15,218 bases of DNA from REEB470 sp032117095 (lineage in GTDB: Bacteria; Bacillota; Bacilli; Paenibacillales; YIM-B00363): contig JAULZZ010000013.1 of assembly GCA_032117095.1 (NCBI GenBank), positions 1-15,218 of the forward strand, read 5' to 3'. Below are positions 14,047 to 15,218 of this stretch, in pieces; the stretch's first letter is position 1; the number at the start of each line of letters is the position of its first letter. The notes below the pieces were generated by a model. The model was not told the origin of the DNA, searched no databases, and saw only the letters and a list, made by a program, of their open reading frames with translations. The position numbers and the translations under genes were made by a program.

Positions 14047-15218
14047 CTACACGTACGCCATCCCGACCAACGTCTTTTTCCCAGCAAATGCCACGCCAAT
14101 GTGCACAATGTGGGGCACTTTTGTCCCACCAAACATCGTATCGTACGCCCGCTCTTTTATTTGCGCCAACGCTTTTTCTACCCCTTTTGCCAGTTGCTTT
14201 TCTTCTTCCACCCGTTTGAACTCGAACACGAATGCGCGCGGGTGCGTCTTCACGTTGCGTGGTTTCACCACCACGTCATACCTTCCTTCGCCACTTTCCC
14301 GATTGGACGTTACCTCGTGTGTCTCGTACAAACTGACCATCATCCCCAGCACGAACATGTGATACGCATGTTCTGCCATTCGCTGTGCTGCTGCTTCCCC
14401 TCGTGGTACGTCATGATAGCTAAACGATTCGTACACCGTGCGCTCAAACTTTTGGATAAATGCTTCGTCGTTCCCTTGCATCAATTCTCCTACGATCGTC
14501 TGCGTCGTATACCGTGCATTTTTCTTCGCCTGTGCGACCCACCGCTGGGCCACTTGCTCGAACACGATCGCCACTTCTTCGTTGGGGATCGCCAAGTCCC
14601 CCCACTGCTTCCGTCCTTTTTGCACTGTATTTACCACTTTCAAATACCCGCTAAACAATACGAAATTCCAAAAAAGTTGGGCTTCTTCCGTCATTTCTTC
14701 AGTTGGCTGTGTATCCATCTCCTGCGTTTCCATCGCGAAATCGATGAAGGACACGTGCTCATTGAGGGCGATGTGTATCGTCCCCCCTTGTTGCAACAGT
14801 CGCGTCAACGCATACACGACAGAGGGCTGAAACCGATCGAACAGCGCATGCAAAAACTGCTGGTCACTCGTATTCACCCAGTACGGTTGCAATGCTCTGC
14901 GTGGTTCTGCCAACGCATGGAAGATCGACCACGGATTGTATACCGTCTCGTCCCCAAACCGATACCCGTTGTACCACCACCGAAATTCGTCCATCTCGTC
15001 TTGACGCCCAAAGTCCCTTAGTGTTGCCGCTACTTCCGCATCCAACAGCCCAAACGACCGTTCAAACGCGGTCGACAAGATCGAGCATACGCGCACGTTG
15101 TTGAGCCCTGAGAAGATGCTCTCTTTTGCTACCCGCAAAATACCCGTCAACACGGCACGTTCCAAGCTTTGATTGTCTTTGAGTGCGCTGCCCAACAACG
15201 CACGCATAAACCCAATGC
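14047..15218 (-). CDS. DUF1703 protein: AAA-ATPase-like and PD-(D/E)XK nuclease domains, C-terminal part
   Basis: About 390 C-terminal residues are visible, and the frame stays open to the right edge, so the start and Walker A domain lie outside. Upstream of the first Met at 15207 the frame reads IGF, continuing the family motif FMRALLGSALKDN. Next come LERAVLTGILRVAKESIFSGLNN and WWYNGYRFG, typical of the AAA-ATPase-like domain. The C-terminal third has a PD-(D/E)XK nuclease signature: GEGRYDVVV (Asp at 14275-14277), then FVFEFKR with the catalytic Glu and Lys about 18 residues later. The ending VHIGVAFAGKKTLVGMAY is also typical. The family is often multicopy, with unproven roles in mobile-element or defence biology. 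The nuclease residues look intact, so the protein is probably active. A truncated relative follows 38 nt downstream. Confidence 0.88.
   Translation of the reverse strand, partial: IGFMRALLGSALKDNQSLERAVLTGILRVAKESIFSGLNNVRVCSILSTAFERSFGLLDAEVAATLRDFGRQDEMDEFRWWYNGYRFGDETVYNPWSIFHALAEPRRALQPYWVNTSDQQFLHALFDRFQPSVVYALTRLLQQGGTIHIALNEHVSFIDFAMETQEMDTQPTEEMTEEAQLFWNFVLFSGYLKVVNTVQKGRKQWGDLAIPNEEVAIVFEQVAQRWVAQAKKNARYTTQTIVGELMQGNDEAFIQKFERTVYESFSYHDVPRGEAAAQRMAEHAYHMFVLGMMVSLYETHEVTSNRESGEGRYDVVVKPRNVKTHPRAFVFEFKRVEEEKQLAKGVEKALAQIKERAYDTMFGGTKVPHIVHIGVAFAGKKTLVGMAYV

Noticed and set aside
13736..14362. Plus-strand 208-codon frame at the right side
   Set aside because: It covers the antisense of the DUF1703 gene end and fragment, and begins inside repeat copy E.

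Overview
The window looks like chromosome of a spore-forming Bacillales bacterium. IspH, YmfK, a RodZ-like protein, a YugN-like protein and the HtrA-type protease are all close to Bacillus-type families. rimO-rodZ-ymfK is the neighbourhood seen around pgsA/cinA/recA in Bacilli. A short gamma-SASP-like gene points to sporulation. Base composition is near balanced, Shine-Dalgarno sites are strong (GGAGG type) and promoters are sigma-A like. I cannot name the genus from sequence alone; an Alicyclobacillaceae/Paenibacillaceae-like relative is a guess.

Layout, left to right (all minus strand except one gene). 1-2322: ymfK > rodZ-like > rimO (cut by the left edge), from a promoter near 2320. 2175-2618 has no gene: it holds that promoter, a 105-bp repeat (copy B) and a bidirectional terminator. 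2619-4192: glnA with a good sigma-A promoter and a perfect GlnR/TnrA box. 4351-5460: aroF-type DAHP synthase and its terminator. 5569-8804: ispH > response regulator > histidine kinase, packed with a 3-nt gap and a 4-nt overlap. 8742-9125 has no gene: it holds the ispH promoter, a possible plus-strand promoter and repeat copy C. 9126-10682: the only plus-strand gene, a secreted cysteine-rich coiled-coil protein I do not recognise. 10683-11112: a doubtful small ORF, the likely htrA terminator and truncated repeat copy D. 11113-13008: yugN-like gene, then htrA with its own promoter carrying 11-bp phased repeats. 13041-13237: a structured RNA region ending in a terminator. 13239-13388: SASP-like gene. 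13389-13825: direct and inverted repeats plus repeat copy E. 13826-15218: an N-terminal fragment of a DUF1703-type gene, then a longer copy that runs off the right edge.

The most notable signals are these. A family of about 105-bp interspersed repeats with 16-bp terminal inverted repeats occurs five times in 15 kb, and two copies in opposite orientation flank the only plus-strand gene. A nested-stem RNA precedes yugN. An enteric-type (beta) glutamine synthetase with the adenylylation tyrosine sits behind a Bacillus-type GlnR operator. Three phased repeats lie upstream of htrA. No CRISPR array, rRNA, confident tRNA or complete insertion sequence was seen.
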